Of a stretch of DNA of 64,000 nucleotides, positions 1 through 7,667 are shown piece by piece. The stretch spans positions 1 to 64,000 of the forward strand of contig NZ_JACOFR010000002.1 of the NCBI RefSeq assembly GCF_019455385.1, read 5' to 3'. Every line of letters begins with the position of its first letter. Position 1 is the first letter of the stretch. The position numbers and the translations under genes were made by a program. The notes beneath the pieces are model-generated. The model saw only the letters and a list, made by a program, of their open reading frames with translations. It searched no databases and was not told the origin of the DNA. This DNA comes from Bradyrhizobium sp. BR 10289. Its GTDB lineage: Bacteria; Pseudomonadota; Alphaproteobacteria; Rhizobiales; Xanthobacteraceae.

Positions 1-36
1 CAAAGCTCTTGTGCCACGGGGGCCGTCCACATATGG

Positions 37-83
37 GTCCCGGCTCTGCGCCGCAGCGTTGCACGCTGCAGCGCGTCCGGGAC
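37..83. repeat. Intergenic palindromic repeat, copy A
   Basis: GTCCCGG and CCGGGAC arms enclose a second complementary pair (GCAGCGT with ACGCTGC), giving a long hairpin. It lies 16 bases beyond the stop codon of the nitrile hydratase activator, so it sits at the 3' end of that minus-strand operon. The outer arms and the core words CGGCTCTGC and GCGTCCGGGAC recur at 54862-54977, also at an operon end. It may stabilise or terminate the transcript; there is no T-run. Confidence 0.6.
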
Positions 84-98
84 ATGAGAGTGAGCGAG

Positions 99-476
99 CT
101 AGCGAAAATCCTCCGGCGTCAGCTCGATCGGCTTGCCATGCGGCGTCCGGTCCGCGGCATGATCCCAGGCGTCGCGATAGCGGTGCAGGGTGTCCATCGA
201 TGCCACGCCCTTGCGGGCGACGAGGCCTTCCAGCGTGGCGAGCCAATGCAGATAATACGTCTCGCCGGTGTCGGGGTCGCCGGCGGCCTGCGCGCGCTTG
301 ATCTCGTCGGCGAGGCTTGCTGCCCATTCGGGCCAGGTGAACACGCCGCGCTCGTACAGGCTCAAGGCCATCGCGAACGCATGCGCCTCCCAGGGTGCGC
401 GGAACACCGGGCCGTCGTCATCGCGCGGAATGCTCGGGATTGCCGCCGTCGCAGCGGCCGCAGCGTGACCCCTCAT
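99..476 (-). CDS. Nitrile hydratase activator/accessory protein
   Basis: A 125-residue protein of the nitrile hydratase accessory family (P14K/NhlE-like), which in characterised systems helps load the metal and mature the alpha subunit. The segment FRAPWEAHAFAMALSLYERG resembles the N-terminal part of the beta subunit encoded just upstream ([16 protein letters not shown]), which fits the known beta-like fold of these activators. It is the last gene of a three-gene operon: its ATG overlaps the beta stop codon in the order TGATG. A GTG at 479 is an equally possible start. The family call is firm from context plus similarity; the loading mechanism is family knowledge. Confidence 0.85.
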   Translation of the reverse strand: MRGHAAAAATAAIPSIPRDDDGPVFRAPWEAHAFAMALSLYERGVFTWPEWAASLADEIKRAQAAGDPDTGETYYLHWLATLEGLVARKGVASMDTLHRYRDAWDHAADRTPHGKPIELTPEDFR

Positions 477-1135
477 CACGCCGGGTCCAGATACGGCTCG
501 AACGCGTCGATCGACACCTTCGAGGTCGGGTCACCATCGGCGCCCCAGAGATCGCTGGCCTCGAATACCACCGTGTAGAGCCATTGAGGATTCTCGCCGA
601 GCTCCATCGCCGCGGAGTCCGGAAACACGTGGCAGCCATGGTTCAATTCGACGACACCGACATGGCCGCGCACATAACGCGGCAGCCGCGTGTGCGTGGC
701 CGGGTGAATGTTCTTGGCGCGCACCCGGTCGCCGATGTTGAATTTCGCCGGCGCCGGAGCAGGGCGGGCGAACTTGCCGCGCACCATGATGCGCTCGACC
801 TGGGTGGAATCGAACTTGCCGTGCTTGAGCGCCTTGCCGGGCTGCATCGCATGGCCGGCGGCGACTTCCTCCCGCGTCAGGTAGCCCTTCTCGATCAGCA
901 TCTCCTCAAGTCCCAAAAACCATTTCTTGTAATAGGAGCTCGAGAGATAAACGTGCGGCGGGATGGTCTCGCGATAGAAGCGCGAGGTGTCGATGTTGAA
1001 GGCGCCGGCCGCGCCCATCGCGCGCACCATGGCGAGGACACGCGATTCCCATTCCTCGTGAAACACCGGCTCGTTCGGCTCGGGCTCGACCTTGCCGAAC
1101 CCGTCCATGCCGCCCATGTCGTGCACGCCGTTCAT
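476..1135 (-). CDS. nthB: Nitrile hydratase beta subunit
   Basis: 219 residues beginning [10 protein letters not shown], the typical start of nitrile hydratase beta chains. The C-terminal half (from about residue 125) carries the SH3-like barrel pattern, including [14 protein letters not shown] and [12 protein letters not shown], ending in a segment with [14 protein letters not shown]. The partner alpha gene overlaps it by four bases (ATGA), so the two chains are translationally coupled as expected for a 1:1 heterodimer. The enzyme hydrates nitriles to amides in the cytoplasm. A longer in-frame reading upstream runs inside the alpha gene and was not used. No amidase gene is adjacent, so the second step of nitrile use must be encoded elsewhere. 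Confidence 0.93.
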   Translation of the reverse strand: MNGVHDMGGMDGFGKVEPEPNEPVFHEEWESRVLAMVRAMGAAGAFNIDTSRFYRETIPPHVYLSSSYYKKWFLGLEEMLIEKGYLTREEVAAGHAMQPGKALKHGKFDSTQVERIMVRGKFARPAPAPAKFNIGDRVRAKNIHPATHTRLPRYVRGHVGVVELNHGCHVFPDSAAMELGENPQWLYTVVFEASDLWGADGDPTSKVSIDAFEPYLDPA

Positions 1136-1758
1136 GAGGGCGCTCCCGGCGTCCTGGGAAAGCCGGTGCCGATCATGGAATCGCGCGTGACGAGTTCGGC
1201 GAGCTGTTCCTCGCTCCAGCCCTCGGTCCCCGCGGGCCGCATCGGCAGCACCAGGAAGCGTGTCTCGGCGGTGGAGTCCCAGACCCGGATCTCCACGTCT
1301 TTCGGCACGCTCACACCAAAATCGGCGAGCACGCCGCGCGGGTCCTTCACCGCGCGCGAGCGATAGGGCGCGGCCTTGTACCAGACCGGCGGCAGGCCCA
1401 GCATCTCCCAGGGGTAGCAGGAGCACAGTGTGCACACGACCATGTTGTGGCGCGCGGGCGTGTTCTCGACCACGACGAGATGATCGCCGACGCGGCTGAC
1501 ATGGCCGAGCGTGCCGATCGCCTTGCTGCCGTCCTCCAGCAGCGCCTTCTTGAAATCGGGGTCGCTCCAGGCTTTTGCCACGACGCGCGCGCCGTTGTGC
1601 GGACCGATCTTGGTCTCGTAGGCCTGGATGATGGCATCGAGCGCGGCCGGCTCGATATAGCCTTTCTCGGTCAGGATCGTCTCGAGCGCGCGCACGCGCA
1701 GCTCGGTCTCGGACAGCTCGGAATGGTCGTGATCGTGGTCGTGGTGATGCTCGCTCAT
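1132..1758 (-). CDS. nthA: Nitrile hydratase alpha subunit, cobalt type
   Basis: 208 residues with the metal claw motif CTLCSC at 109-114. Threonine after the first cysteine is the pattern of cobalt enzymes (iron enzymes have serine). The cysteines at 112 and 114 are those oxidised to sulfinic and sulfenic acid in this family. Start chosen at 1758 because the protein then begins [13 protein letters not shown]; an in-frame start at 1839 would overlap the divergent gene at 1822. The His/Asp-rich N-terminus could bind metal (inference). First gene of the alpha-beta-activator operon. The promoter must lie in or near the 63-base gap to the divergent gene. Confidence 0.94.
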   Translation of the reverse strand: MSEHHHDHDHDHSELSETELRVRALETILTEKGYIEPAALDAIIQAYETKIGPHNGARVVAKAWSDPDFKKALLEDGSKAIGTLGHVSRVGDHLVVVENTPARHNMVVCTLCSCYPWEMLGLPPVWYKAAPYRSRAVKDPRGVLADFGVSVPKDVEIRVWDSTAETRFLVLPMRPAGTEGWSEEQLAELVTRDSMIGTGFPRTPGAPS

Positions 1759-1821
1759 GTCTTCGAGGATAGTCCCAGAATCCGGGCCTTGTCGAGGCGA
1801 AGACTCTGCTAACATCGCGCC

Positions 1822-2580
1822 ATGGGCTGGGCCAGACACACCGGAATATCAGCCGCGATCGCGGCTTTTGTCGCACTCGCGACGCCCGATGCGCACGCCG
1901 CGAATGGCGCCTATGCGGTGGATGCCGCTGATATCTCCGAGGTGGGCTCCTGCAAGGTGGAAAGCTGGATGTCGGCGGCGTCCAACACCGACTTCGCCGC
2001 CGTCGCCAATCCCTCCTGCGTCGTCGATCCCTTCAGGCCGATCGAGCTGAGCCTGCAGACCATCCGCGCGCGCAGCGATAGCGACTGGAGCACGACGATC
2101 GCCCCGAAAGCGAAGACCAATTTCGTTCCGACCGGGGTAGGCCGCTGGGGCTTGTCGGCCTATGGCGGCGGGTCATTCGACGCGGCGACCGGCGAGGCGC
2201 TGACCGCCTTTGCCGTCATCCCCGCGACCTTCCGCCTGTCCGAGGTCATGCGCATCAACGTCAACGGCGGCTGGTTGTGGGATCGCACGGTCGACCGTCA
2301 CTATCTGACCTATGGCATCGGCTTCGACTGGAAGTTCACCGACACCTTACAATGGACCATCGAGGCCTACGGGCAGGCCGGCGCCGCCGAGATCGCCAGC
2401 GTCACGCAGCCGCGTTTCCAGACCGGTGTCCGCTACCGGCCGAACGAGATCTTCTCCGTCGATTTGATCTACGGCCGCAATATCACCGGCGAGAACGCCA
2501 ACTGGATCACCCTCGGCACCACGATCCGGTTTCCGGTCCAGGGCAGCCAGCCGGAGCATCAGCGCACCGGGCATTTGTGA
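1822..2580 (+). CDS. Putative outer-membrane beta-barrel protein
   Basis: 252 residues with a signal peptide ending at about residue 26 (TPDAHA). The mature part alternates short amphipathic strands separated by glycines and turns (for example [57 protein letters not shown]) and ends with strands such as ITLGTTIRF. This is the look of a small outer-membrane barrel. It contains two cysteines near residues 44 and 68 that could form a disulfide. I recognise no family. It is divergent from nitrile hydratase with only 63 bases between starts. No strong ribosome-binding site is seen before the ATG. Function unknown. Confidence 0.7.
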   Translation: MGWARHTGISAAIAAFVALATPDAHAANGAYAVDAADISEVGSCKVESWMSAASNTDFAAVANPSCVVDPFRPIELSLQTIRARSDSDWSTTIAPKAKTNFVPTGVGRWGLSAYGGGSFDAATGEALTAFAVIPATFRLSEVMRINVNGGWLWDRTVDRHYLTYGIGFDWKFTDTLQWTIEAYGQAGAAEIASVTQPRFQTGVRYRPNEIFSVDLIYGRNITGENANWITLGTTIRFPVQGSQPEHQRTGHL

Positions 2581-2709
2581 GAGACCGGGGGCCGCAGAGC
2601 ACCGGCCAGCCCATTGATCACGCCGCGGACAGTCCGTATACGCCGCACAGGGACCAAAGCGGCCCGGCCAACGGGCGGCACGTGATGACGACAATCGAGG
2701 GGAGGGCTC

Positions 2710-4182
2710 ATGGCCGCTAGCTCGCAGGCGCCTGAAGGGCAAGCGTTTCGCTGGAAGCTGATCGCGCCGCTCGTGGTATGGCTGGCGATCTATCTGTGGC
2801 CGGTGCCTGTCGGCCTCAACGTCAATCAGTGGCACTATTTTGCCGTGTTCGCGGCCGTCATCACCGGGCTCATCCTTGAATCCATGCCGGTCGGCGCGGT
2901 CGGCTTCATCGGCCTGACGGTTGCGGGCGTCGCCGGCTATATCGATCCCGATCCCGGCAAGTCGCTGCGCTGGATGCTTGGTGGCTTTGCCGAGAGCACG
3001 GTGTGGCTGATCGTCGGCGCCTTCGTGTTCTCGATCGGCTATCGCAAGAGCCAGCTCGGCCGGCGCATTGCGCTGGTGCTGGTGCGGCGGCTCGGCCGCA
3101 ATACGCTCGGGCTCGGCTACGCGGTGGCGATGTCCGATTTCCTGCTCGCGCCGGCAACGCCGTCCAACACGGCGCGCAGCGGCGGCATCGTCTATCCCAT
3201 CATCTCCAACATCCCGCGCATCTATGGCTCCGAGCCCGGGCCGACCGCCGGCAGGATCGGCACCTATGTGATGTGGACCGCGTTCGCGGCGACCGCCATC
3301 ACCAGCTCGCTGTTCTTCACCGCGCTCGCCCCCAATGCGGCGGCGCTGGCGATCGCCAAGAAGACGGTGGGGGTCGAGGTGAGCTGGGGCCAGTGGTTCA
3401 TCGGCTTCGCGCCGCTCGGCATCCTGCTGATGATCGTCGTCCCGCTGCTCAGCTATGTGGTCTGCCGGCCCGAGGTGAAGCACAGCCCCGAGATTTCCGA
3501 ATGGGCGGCGAAGGAGCTCGCCGCGATGGGCCCGATGTCGCGCAACGAATGGATCATGCTGGCGCTGATCGTGCTCGCGATGTTTCTGTGGATCGCGGGC
3601 TCCAGTCCGGACATCCACGTGCCGCTGCTCGGCTCGAATTTCGTCAATGCCACCACCGTCGTCTTCATCGTGATCTCCTTGATGCTGGTGACCGGCGTGA
3701 TCGAGTTCGCCGACATCGTCAGCGAGAAGAGCGCCTGGGAGGTGTTCTTCTATTTTACCTCGCTGCTGACGCTGGCGTCCGGCCTCAACGAGATCGGCTT
3801 CATCAAATGGTTCGCGACCGAATACGCAAAACCGCTCGCGGGGCTGTCGCCGTCGACCGCGATGATCCTGCTGGTCGCTTTGTTCTTCTGGATCCACTAT
3901 TTCTTTTCGAGCATCACCTCGCACGCCGCCGCGGTGCTGCCGGTGGTGCTCGCGGTCGGCTCCGGCATCCCCGGCCTGCCGGTCACGACGCTCGCCATGC
4001 TCTGCATGTATTCGCTCGGCCTGATGGGCGTGATCTCGCCTTACGCGACGGGCCCCGCGCCGATGTATTTCGGCAGCGGCTATATCGGGAAGGGCCAGTT
4101 CTGGGGTTTTGGCCTGCTGTTCGGGCTGGTCTATTTCGCGGGGCTTCTGCTGATCGTCTTGCCCTGGTTGCAGGTTCCCTGA
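2710..4182 (+). CDS. DASS/SLC13-family anion transporter
   Basis: 490 residues with about a dozen hydrophobic helices, of the divalent anion:sodium symporter/CitT type of inner-membrane carriers. Two family signature loops are visible: ATPSNTARSGG at about residues 151-161 and SSITSHAAAVLP at about 398-409, corresponding to the SNT-type substrate-binding repeats. The closest recalled relatives are CitT/TtdT-like di- and tricarboxylate exchangers. The ribosome-binding site GGGGAGGG precedes the ATG. It stands alone: 129 bases behind the barrel gene and 239 bases before metN. Substrate cannot be assigned from sequence; a dicarboxylate or tricarboxylate is likely. Confidence 0.85.
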   Translation: MAASSQAPEGQAFRWKLIAPLVVWLAIYLWPVPVGLNVNQWHYFAVFAAVITGLILESMPVGAVGFIGLTVAGVAGYIDPDPGKSLRWMLGGFAESTVWLIVGAFVFSIGYRKSQLGRRIALVLVRRLGRNTLGLGYAVAMSDFLLAPATPSNTARSGGIVYPIISNIPRIYGSEPGPTAGRIGTYVMWTAFAATAITSSLFFTALAPNAAALAIAKKTVGVEVSWGQWFIGFAPLGILLMIVVPLLSYVVCRPEVKHSPEISEWAAKELAAMGPMSRNEWIMLALIVLAMFLWIAGSSPDIHVPLLGSNFVNATTVVFIVISLMLVTGVIEFADIVSEKSAWEVFFYFTSLLTLASGLNEIGFIKWFATEYAKPLAGLSPSTAMILLVALFFWIHYFFSSITSHAAAVLPVVLAVGSGIPGLPVTTLAMLCMYSLGLMGVISPYATGPAPMYFGSGYIGKGQFWGFGLLFGLVYFAGLLLIVLPWLQVP

Positions 4183-4205
4183 GCCGCGCGGGAGGCTGAT
4201 ACCCC

Positions 4206-4229
4206 CGGTGGAGGAATATTCTTCTCCGG
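4206..4229. other. Imperfect inverted repeat between transporter and metN
   Basis: CCGG-t-GGAG and CTCCGG arms flank a central AATATT, 24 bases after the stop of the anion transporter and about 190 bases before metN. It may be a weak terminator of the first gene or an operator for metNIQ. There is no T-run. The rest of the 239-base gap (4183-4421) shows no riboswitch fold that I can recognise. Confidence 0.25.
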
Positions 4230-4421
4230 AGAGGGATTGGGGAAACTTCGTCTAACCCCTCCCAAATATCTGAAATTGCAAGAAAGACCGGAAAAGGCGA
4301 TGGTGCGTGCTGCGGTGCAGCGCGTCGCCCCTCGCAGGCGGTTTCTCGCTGCTCCACCCCAGCCGCTTGAAGCGACCCGGCTCTTGTTTGCCTTTTGGGG
4401 CGGGCGAGAGAATTATTGTGC

Positions 4422-5558
4422 ATGAAGGCCATCTCCATGAACGCCCACCAATCGCTTGCCATCGGACAGCCGATCGCGCCGCCCGCCGCGATTTTGCCTG
4501 CCGCCGAGCCGGACGCGATGGTCCGCTTCGAAGCCATCTCGAAGACCTATCCGGCCTATCGCGGCAAGCCCGGCGTCAACGCGCTGCAAAACATCGATTT
4601 CGCGATTCCGCGCGGCTCCATCACCGGCGTGATCGGCCGCTCTGGCGCCGGCAAGTCGAGCCTGGTGCGGCTCATCAACGGGTTGGAGAAGCCGACCACG
4701 GGCCGCGTCATCGTCGATGGCCGCGATATTTCGGCGCTCGCCGGCCGCGAGCTGCGGCTGGCGCAGCGCTCGATCGGCATGATCTTCCAGCACTTCAACC
4801 TGCTGTCCTCGCGCACCGCGGCCGACAACATCGCGCTGCCGCTCGAGATCGCCGGCTGGGCCAAGGCCGACATCAAGACCCGCGTCGCCGAACTGCTCGC
4901 ACTGGTCGGTATCGCCGACAAGCACGACCGCTATCCGTCAGAGCTCTCCGGCGGCCAGAAGCAGCGCGTCGGCATCGCCCGCGCGCTGGCGACGCGGCCG
5001 GACGTGCTGCTGTCGGACGAGGCGACCTCCGCGCTCGACCCGCAGACCACGCGCGCCATCCTCGATCTGCTCGCCAACATCAACCGCGAGCTGGGCGTGA
5101 CCATCGTGTTGATCACCCACGAAATGTCCGTGGTGCGCCAGCTCGCCAGGGAAGTGGTGGTGCTCGATGCCGGACATGTCGTCGAGAGCGGCCATGTCGC
5201 CGACATCTTCACCCATCCGAAGCATCCGATCACGCAATCCTTCCTCGCCGAAGTGACCGGCGACAGCCTGCCGGTCTCGCTGGCGAGCCGGATCGTGGCG
5301 GACCCTGCGGCCGGTGGACAGGCCGTGATCCGCATCCATGTGCGCGGGGCAGGGGCCGGCGACACAGTAGTGGCGCGGCTTGCCCGCGAGCTCGGCCTCG
5401 ACGTCTCATTGCTGTCGGCGCGCATCGACGAGATCGGCGGCCAGCACGTCGGCTCGCTCGTTCTCGGTGTCCCCGGCGGCGAGGGCGTGCAGGCGCGGGT
5501 TCTCGCCTGGCTCTCTCAGCATCAATTTTCGGCGGAGCGTCTCGGCTATGTCGCCTGA
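4422..5558 (+). CDS. metN: Methionine ABC transporter ATP-binding protein MetN
   Basis: 378 residues. Walker A GRSGAGKSS, signature LSGGQKQR, Walker B VLLSDEATSALDP and a switch histidine in LITHEMSVV are all present. The C-terminal part from about residue 290 fits the NIL regulatory domain that binds methionine in MetN proteins and inhibits transport. The sequence has an N-terminal extension of about 30 residues before the ATPase core (MVRFEAISKTYP), so starts at 4437 or 4518 are possible; 4422 is preceded by GGGCGAGAG. Metal-independent methionine uptake is inferred from the complete metN-metI-metQ order. It overlaps metI by 11 bases. Confidence 0.93.
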   Translation: MKAISMNAHQSLAIGQPIAPPAAILPAAEPDAMVRFEAISKTYPAYRGKPGVNALQNIDFAIPRGSITGVIGRSGAGKSSLVRLINGLEKPTTGRVIVDGRDISALAGRELRLAQRSIGMIFQHFNLLSSRTAADNIALPLEIAGWAKADIKTRVAELLALVGIADKHDRYPSELSGGQKQRVGIARALATRPDVLLSDEATSALDPQTTRAILDLLANINRELGVTIVLITHEMSVVRQLAREVVVLDAGHVVESGHVADIFTHPKHPITQSFLAEVTGDSLPVSLASRIVADPAAGGQAVIRIHVRGAGAGDTVVARLARELGLDVSLLSARIDEIGGQHVGSLVLGVPGGEGVQARVLAWLSQHQFSAERLGYVA

Positions 5559-6213
5559 ACTCATCAACCTCATCGTCCAGGCGACCTTCGAGAGCCTGTA
5601 TATGGTCGGCATTGCCGCGGGTCTCGGCACCGTCTTCGGCCTGCCGCTCGGCGTCTTCCTCGCGACCAGCCGCAAGGGCGAGCTGTTCGCAGCGCCCCTC
5701 GTCAATCGCGCGCTCGGCATCGTCGTCAATGCGACGCGCTCGACGCCCTTCATCATCCTCGTCGTCGCCATCATCCCGTTCACGCGGCTCATTGCGGGAA
5801 CCTCGATCGGCTCGACAGCGGCGATCGTGCCGCTGACCATCGCATCGACGCCGTTCATCGCGCGTCTGGTGGAAGCCGCGATCCGCGAGGTCGACGGCGG
5901 CCTCATCGAGACGGCATCCTCGTTCGGGGCATCCCCGATCCAGATCGTGTTCAAGGTGCTGATCCCGGAAGCGCTGCCGGGCCTCTTGCTGGCGCTGACG
6001 CTCGCGGTGGTCAGCCTGCTCGGCTACTCCGCCATGGTTGGCGCCGTCGGCGGCGGCGGTCTTGGCGATCTCGGCATCCGCTACGGCTATCAGCGTTTCA
6101 TGCCGGAGATGATGCTGGCCGTCGTGGTCGTGCTGATCGCGCTGGTGCAGCTCGTCCAGAGCGCGGGCGATTACCTGGCGCGCCGCGTCAACCGCCGGCT
6201 GCGACACCGCTAG
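5548..6213 (+). CDS. metI: Methionine ABC transporter permease MetI
   Basis: 221 residues, the usual length of MetI, with five predicted membrane helices. The cytoplasmic EAA coupling loop is visible around residues 115-145 (ASSFGASPIQIVFKVLIPEA). The start at 5548 overlaps the end of metN and gives the family-typical N-terminus MSPELINLIVQATFESL; an earlier in-frame start would run far into metN. Inner-membrane channel partner of MetN and MetQ. Confidence 0.94.
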   Translation: MSPELINLIVQATFESLYMVGIAAGLGTVFGLPLGVFLATSRKGELFAAPLVNRALGIVVNATRSTPFIILVVAIIPFTRLIAGTSIGSTAAIVPLTIASTPFIARLVEAAIREVDGGLIETASSFGASPIQIVFKVLIPEALPGLLLALTLAVVSLLGYSAMVGAVGGGGLGDLGIRYGYQRFMPEMMLAVVVVLIALVQLVQSAGDYLARRVNRRLRHR

Positions 6214-6241
6214 TTCAAACGTCCTGAAACTGGAGACATCC

Positions 6242-7015
6242 ATGCGTTTTCTCGCAACCCTTGCGGCTGCAGCCTTGCTTGCGACCTCGGCGAGTGCCGA
6301 AACCATCCGGGTTGGCGTCACCGCCGGTCCGCACGCCGAGATCCTCGACGTCGTGAAGAAGGTCGGCGCCGAGCGCGGCCTCGACATCAAGGTGGTCGAG
6401 TTCACCGACTACGTGATCCCGAACCAGGCGCTGGCCCTGAAGGACCTCGAAGCCAACTCGTTCCAGCACGAACCGTATTTGAAGAACCAGATCTCCAAGA
6501 CCGGCTGGAAGATCGTCAAGGTCGCGAACACGATCGGATCGCCGCAGGGCGTCTATTCGCAAAAATACAAGAAGCTCAGCGAGCTGCCCGAAGGCGCCCG
6601 CGTCGCCATCGCCAACGATCCCTCCAACGGCGCGCGCGGCCTGATGATCCTGGCGCTGCACGGCGTGATCAAGCTGAAGGACCCGAACAACGTCGCCTCC
6701 ACCATCGCCGACATCACCGACAATCCGAAGAAGCTGCGCTTCGTCGAGCTCGATGCCGCCCAGCTGCCGCGCGCGCTGCAGGACGTCGACGTCGTCTCGA
6801 TCAACAACAATTACGCGGTGCAGGCCGGCCTCAATCCCGCAACCGACGCGATCGCCCGCGAAAACCCCGATGGTCCCTGGGTCAACATTCTCGCCGTCCG
6901 CGAGGAGGACAAGGACAAGCCGTGGGTGAAGCAGCTGATCGAGGCCTATCACTCCGAGCCCGTGAAGGCGTTCCTGGTAACGCGCTTCAAGGGGACGTAT
7001 CTGCCGACGTGGTGA
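6242..7015 (+). CDS. metQ: Methionine-binding periplasmic protein MetQ
   Basis: 257 residues of the NlpA/MetQ family. A signal peptide ends at about residue 19 (ATSASA|E). No lipobox cysteine is present, so the protein is probably periplasmic and not a lipoprotein, unlike E. coli MetQ. Family signatures include VGVTAGPHAEIL near the mature start, FTDYVIPNQAL, and the ligand-site region ANSFQHEPYL. It sits 28 bases after metI in the same operon, with GGAGACATCC before the ATG. It delivers methionine (possibly other methionine forms) to MetNI. Confidence 0.93.
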   Translation: MRFLATLAAAALLATSASAETIRVGVTAGPHAEILDVVKKVGAERGLDIKVVEFTDYVIPNQALALKDLEANSFQHEPYLKNQISKTGWKIVKVANTIGSPQGVYSQKYKKLSELPEGARVAIANDPSNGARGLMILALHGVIKLKDPNNVASTIADITDNPKKLRFVELDAAQLPRALQDVDVVSINNNYAVQAGLNPATDAIARENPDGPWVNILAVREEDKDKPWVKQLIEAYHSEPVKAFLVTRFKGTYLPTW

Positions 7016-7057
7016 GGAAACGGGCGCGTCAGGCCGCGAGCCTGGAGAGCCGGTGAG

Positions 7058-7501
7058 CTAGGCCGCCGGCGGGTAGTACAGAAACTCGATCATCAGACAG
7101 CCGTCGCGGGTGAAGAACGGTCCATGCTCGACATGGGCCGGCCTCACCGCGTAGGTGCCGGCTTCCAGCAGCCGCGTTTCCTGCGATGGCGTGCCGATCG
7201 ACAGCGTGCCCGAGATCAGAAACACCTCCTCGCACCATTCATGCGAGACCGGGTGCTCCACGGATGCCCCGGCGGCCCAGCGTGACAGCCGGGTCACCGC
7301 GCCCGATTGGGCCGAATGGTCGAAACGCCCGGACAGGATCTTCTCCTCGACGCCGACATAACCGGGGACGGCGCGCCATCCATCCTCGGCCAGCGCGTTG
7401 AAAAACTCCCGATGGTCTTTCATGAACCGACCGAATCCTGCCTCTGCCACGCCGTCATCTCCCAAGCTGATCGAGCTCTGCGCATCATAGCCTCGCTTCA
7501 T
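7058..7501 (-). CDS. Cupin-domain protein
   Basis: 147 residues. The C-terminal 90 residues form a single cupin barrel: motif 1 is HPVSHEWCEEVFLISG with metal-ligand-like His and Glu, motif 2 is GTYAVRPAHVEHGPF. It resembles ChrR/anti-ECFsigma-type cupins (inference). The reading frame converges on metQ and diverges from the siderophore receptor gene, so it may share the regulatory gap at 7502-7667. No partner sigma factor is nearby. Function unknown. Confidence 0.75.
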   Translation of the reverse strand: MKRGYDAQSSISLGDDGVAEAGFGRFMKDHREFFNALAEDGWRAVPGYVGVEEKILSGRFDHSAQSGAVTRLSRWAAGASVEHPVSHEWCEEVFLISGTLSIGTPSQETRLLEAGTYAVRPAHVEHGPFFTRDGCLMIEFLYYPPAA

Positions 7502-7522
7502 TTGAATTAGTCCAGTTCAAAA

Positions 7523-7538
7523 CGTCTGCGAACAGACG
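7523..7538. promoter_or_regulatory. Perfect inverted repeat in the cupin/TonB-receptor divergent gap
   Basis: CGTCTG-CGAA-CAGACG, a 6-base perfect inverted repeat, 22 bases upstream of the cupin start and about 130 bases upstream of the TonB receptor. It may be an operator or a short hairpin in the leader. No canonical Fur or Irr box was recognised in this gap. Confidence 0.3.
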
Positions 7539-7667
7539 ATCGCGCATGGGCGCATTCGCCGCAGCTGCTGCGCACAGCTCTGGAGAGGTTCTAACGTGGT
7601 TCCTATCGCGCTCCGAAATCGCCTGCGTTAGGGCGAGGCATCAAAAACGATACCGGCGAAGCCGGCA

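Noticed and set aside
476..1876. A 466-codon frame covering nitrile hydratase beta and reaching upstream across alpha
   Set aside because: Only the part from 1135 down is the beta subunit. The upstream part lies inside the alpha gene, which has the CTLCSC motif in another frame.
4183..4421. SAM-type riboswitch upstream of metNIQ
   Set aside because: Methionine genes in this group often have SAM-II-like RNAs, but I could not match the conserved core to this stretch. Only an imperfect inverted repeat is seen. A covariance search (SAM-II, SAM/SAH, SAM-V models) would decide.
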